This document shows, in pieces, positions 6,059 through 7,019 of a stretch of 7,019 nt of DNA. A program made the position numbers and the translations under genes. This DNA comes from CAYGHG01 sp964349515 (GTDB taxonomy: Bacteria; Oederibacteriota; PGYV01; CAYGHG01). The stretch spans positions 1-7,019 of the forward strand of contig CAYGHG010000126.1 of NCBI GenBank assembly GCA_964349515.1, in the 5' to 3' direction. Positions within the stretch are counted from its first letter, which is position 1; every line of letters begins with the position of its first letter. Under the pieces are notes generated by a model, which saw only the letters and a list, made by a program, of their open reading frames with translations, did no database searches and had not been told where the DNA came from.

Positions 6059-6958
6059 ATGAAACACAAACATGACAGGATGAAAAAGGTTGCAATAATT
6101 ATAGTTGTAATATTAGGGGCCGCCATACTGGCGCAGATTGTACTGAAGCTTTTGAAATCTTCCGCTCCTGATCAGGACCGGCCCATAGAGACAGCCGCTG
6201 TCACGGTTGGTGAAAGCATTATTGAAGAGGTAATAAGGCTCTACGGAATAGCCGAGGGAGACCCGCAGGTGCAGGTTTATCCGATGGTTCACGGCAAGTT
6301 TGAAAAACCTGCAGTGACAGAAGGAGATACTGTAACCAAAGGGCAGGTTGTGCTCTACATTAATAGGGATATCACCGGAATGGACTTTCAGCTTGCGCCG
6401 CTTAGGTCCCCCATAGCGGGAACAGTCACCAGAATTTATTACTCTGACAGGGGGGCTGCAATGTCGCCTGACAGGCCGGCAGCCGAGATAGCCGACCCTA
6501 TGAATGTAAAGGCGGTTTTAAATACCGGCGAAGCCGAGCTGATAAAAATAAAGAGGGGAATGAAAGCCGGCATAAAAGCGGCATACTCCGAGGGTTTTGT
6601 GGAGGGCAGTGTTTACTCGGTAACGCCTTTTATTGACAAAGACACCATGGCAGGGACAGTGATAGTAAAAGCCGCAAATCCGGATATGTCGGTAAAACCG
6701 GGGATGTCTGTTGAGGTAAAAATATACTCGCAGTCAAGGCGCGGGATTGTGGTGCCGAAGAACGCTCTTTTGAGCGGCGCGGGCAGGGTGTATGTATATG
6801 TAAATGAAAACGGCATTGCAAAAGAAATAACAGTGCAGACAGGGTATGAGGATGAAAAAGGGGTTGAAATAACCTCGGGCTTAAAACCGGGACAGCAGGT
6901 AATAACGGAAGGGAATTTTAAGCTGAGCGAGGGAAGCAAAATTAATACTAAGCTATGA
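6059..6958 (+). CDS. Membrane-fusion (periplasmic adaptor) protein lacking the alpha-hairpin
   Basis: This is a 299-residue HlyD/AcrA-type adaptor. One N-terminal membrane helix (about 10-32, after a basic start) anchors it in the inner membrane. The first lipoyl half is at about 76-103 (GKFEKPAVTEGDTVTKGQVV) and the second at about 116-146 (RSPIAGTVTRIYYSDRG). Only about a dozen residues join them, where typical adaptors carry a long alpha-helical hairpin. The beta-barrel domain (about 147-225) and membrane-proximal domain (about 228-299, ending GLKPGQQVITEG...LSEGSKI) are complete. ATG at 6059 has GGAGG at 6050-6054; an upstream in-frame start at 6014 would overlap tolC by 35 bases and has no comparable site. 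The gene follows tolC by 10 bases. RND pumps usually use such adaptors, but the pump gene is not in the window. The final codons lie within the 7-base repeat. Confidence 0.88.
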   Translation: MKHKHDRMKKVAIIIVVILGAAILAQIVLKLLKSSAPDQDRPIETAAVTVGESIIEEVIRLYGIAEGDPQVQVYPMVHGKFEKPAVTEGDTVTKGQVVLYINRDITGMDFQLAPLRSPIAGTVTRIYYSDRGAAMSPDRPAAEIADPMNVKAVLNTGEAELIKIKRGMKAGIKAAYSEGFVEGSVYSVTPFIDKDTMAGTVIVKAANPDMSVKPGMSVEVKIYSQSRRGIVVPKNALLSGAGRVYVYVNENGIAKEITVQTGYEDEKGVEITSGLKPGQQVITEGNFKLSEGSKINTKL

Positions 6959-7019
6959 GCTATAAGCTATAAGCTATAAGCTATAAGCTATAAGCTATAA
7001 GCTATAAGCTATAAGCTAT
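6951..7019. repeat. Tandem 7-base repeat (AGCTATA)n reaching the window edge
   Basis: About 9.9 copies of the 7-base unit run from 6951 to the last base, all perfect except the first (AGCTATG). The first copy contains the last leucine codon and supplies the TGA stop of the adaptor gene (6956-6958). Each unit carries TAA on the + strand and TAG on the - strand; because 7 is not a multiple of 3, stops occur in all six frames. AGCT is self-complementary, so short hairpins between units are possible. The true copy number is unknown because the array is cut by the window end. Confidence 0.95.

Overview
The window reads as bacterial chromosome from a Gram-negative (two-membrane) organism. Three proteins carry export signals and look like outer-membrane proteins, and a TolC/adaptor pair is present. 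Coding density is high, all real genes lie on the + strand, and Shine-Dalgarno sites are clear. The species cannot be named from the sequence. Several unrelated intergenic repeat families and an adaptor without an alpha-hairpin (a type known from the spirochete Borrelia) hint at a poorly sampled lineage, but this is inference only.

Layout. Bases 1-193 hold a tandem GC-rich palindromic repeat array that appears cut by the left edge. Bases 198-260 hold two AT-rich operator-like sites, followed by a gene for an AAA ATPase with a DUF4143 C-terminus (284-1501). A candidate promoter at 1507-1534 then leads into a tightly packed set of three genes: a ThiI/MnmA-like tRNA thiouridylase with an NFACT-R-like C-terminal domain (1569-2567), a small secreted beta-barrel-like protein (2579-3121), and a short NYN/YacP-type nuclease (3133-3507).

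The gap 3508-3725 contains a purine-rich repeat present as two direct copies and one inverted copy. It is followed by a near-consensus promoter (TTGACA-17-TATACT) whose -10 and start region are covered by a SlyA/MarR-like palindrome. This drives a four-gene efflux operon: a MarR repressor (3726-4178), a second small beta-barrel-like protein (4175-4747), a TolC-family outer-membrane channel (4747-6048) and a hairpin-less membrane-fusion adaptor (6059-6958). The first three genes overlap one another and the fourth follows after 10 bases. The window ends in about ten copies of a 7-base repeat that starts inside the last codons of the adaptor gene. Any inner-membrane pump would lie beyond the right edge.

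How it fits together. The second operon looks like a self-regulated drug or metabolite efflux system. MarR would hold down its own promoter until a ligand releases it, and the adaptor and TolC would build the envelope-spanning part. The small barrel protein between marR and tolC shares a conserved block with the barrel protein of the upstream RNA-modification/RNase operon, so the same unrecognised envelope family occurs twice in adjacent operons. That pairing, the hairpin-less adaptor and the tandem operators before the ATPase are the most interesting points. No wholly new defence or mobile system could be supported.
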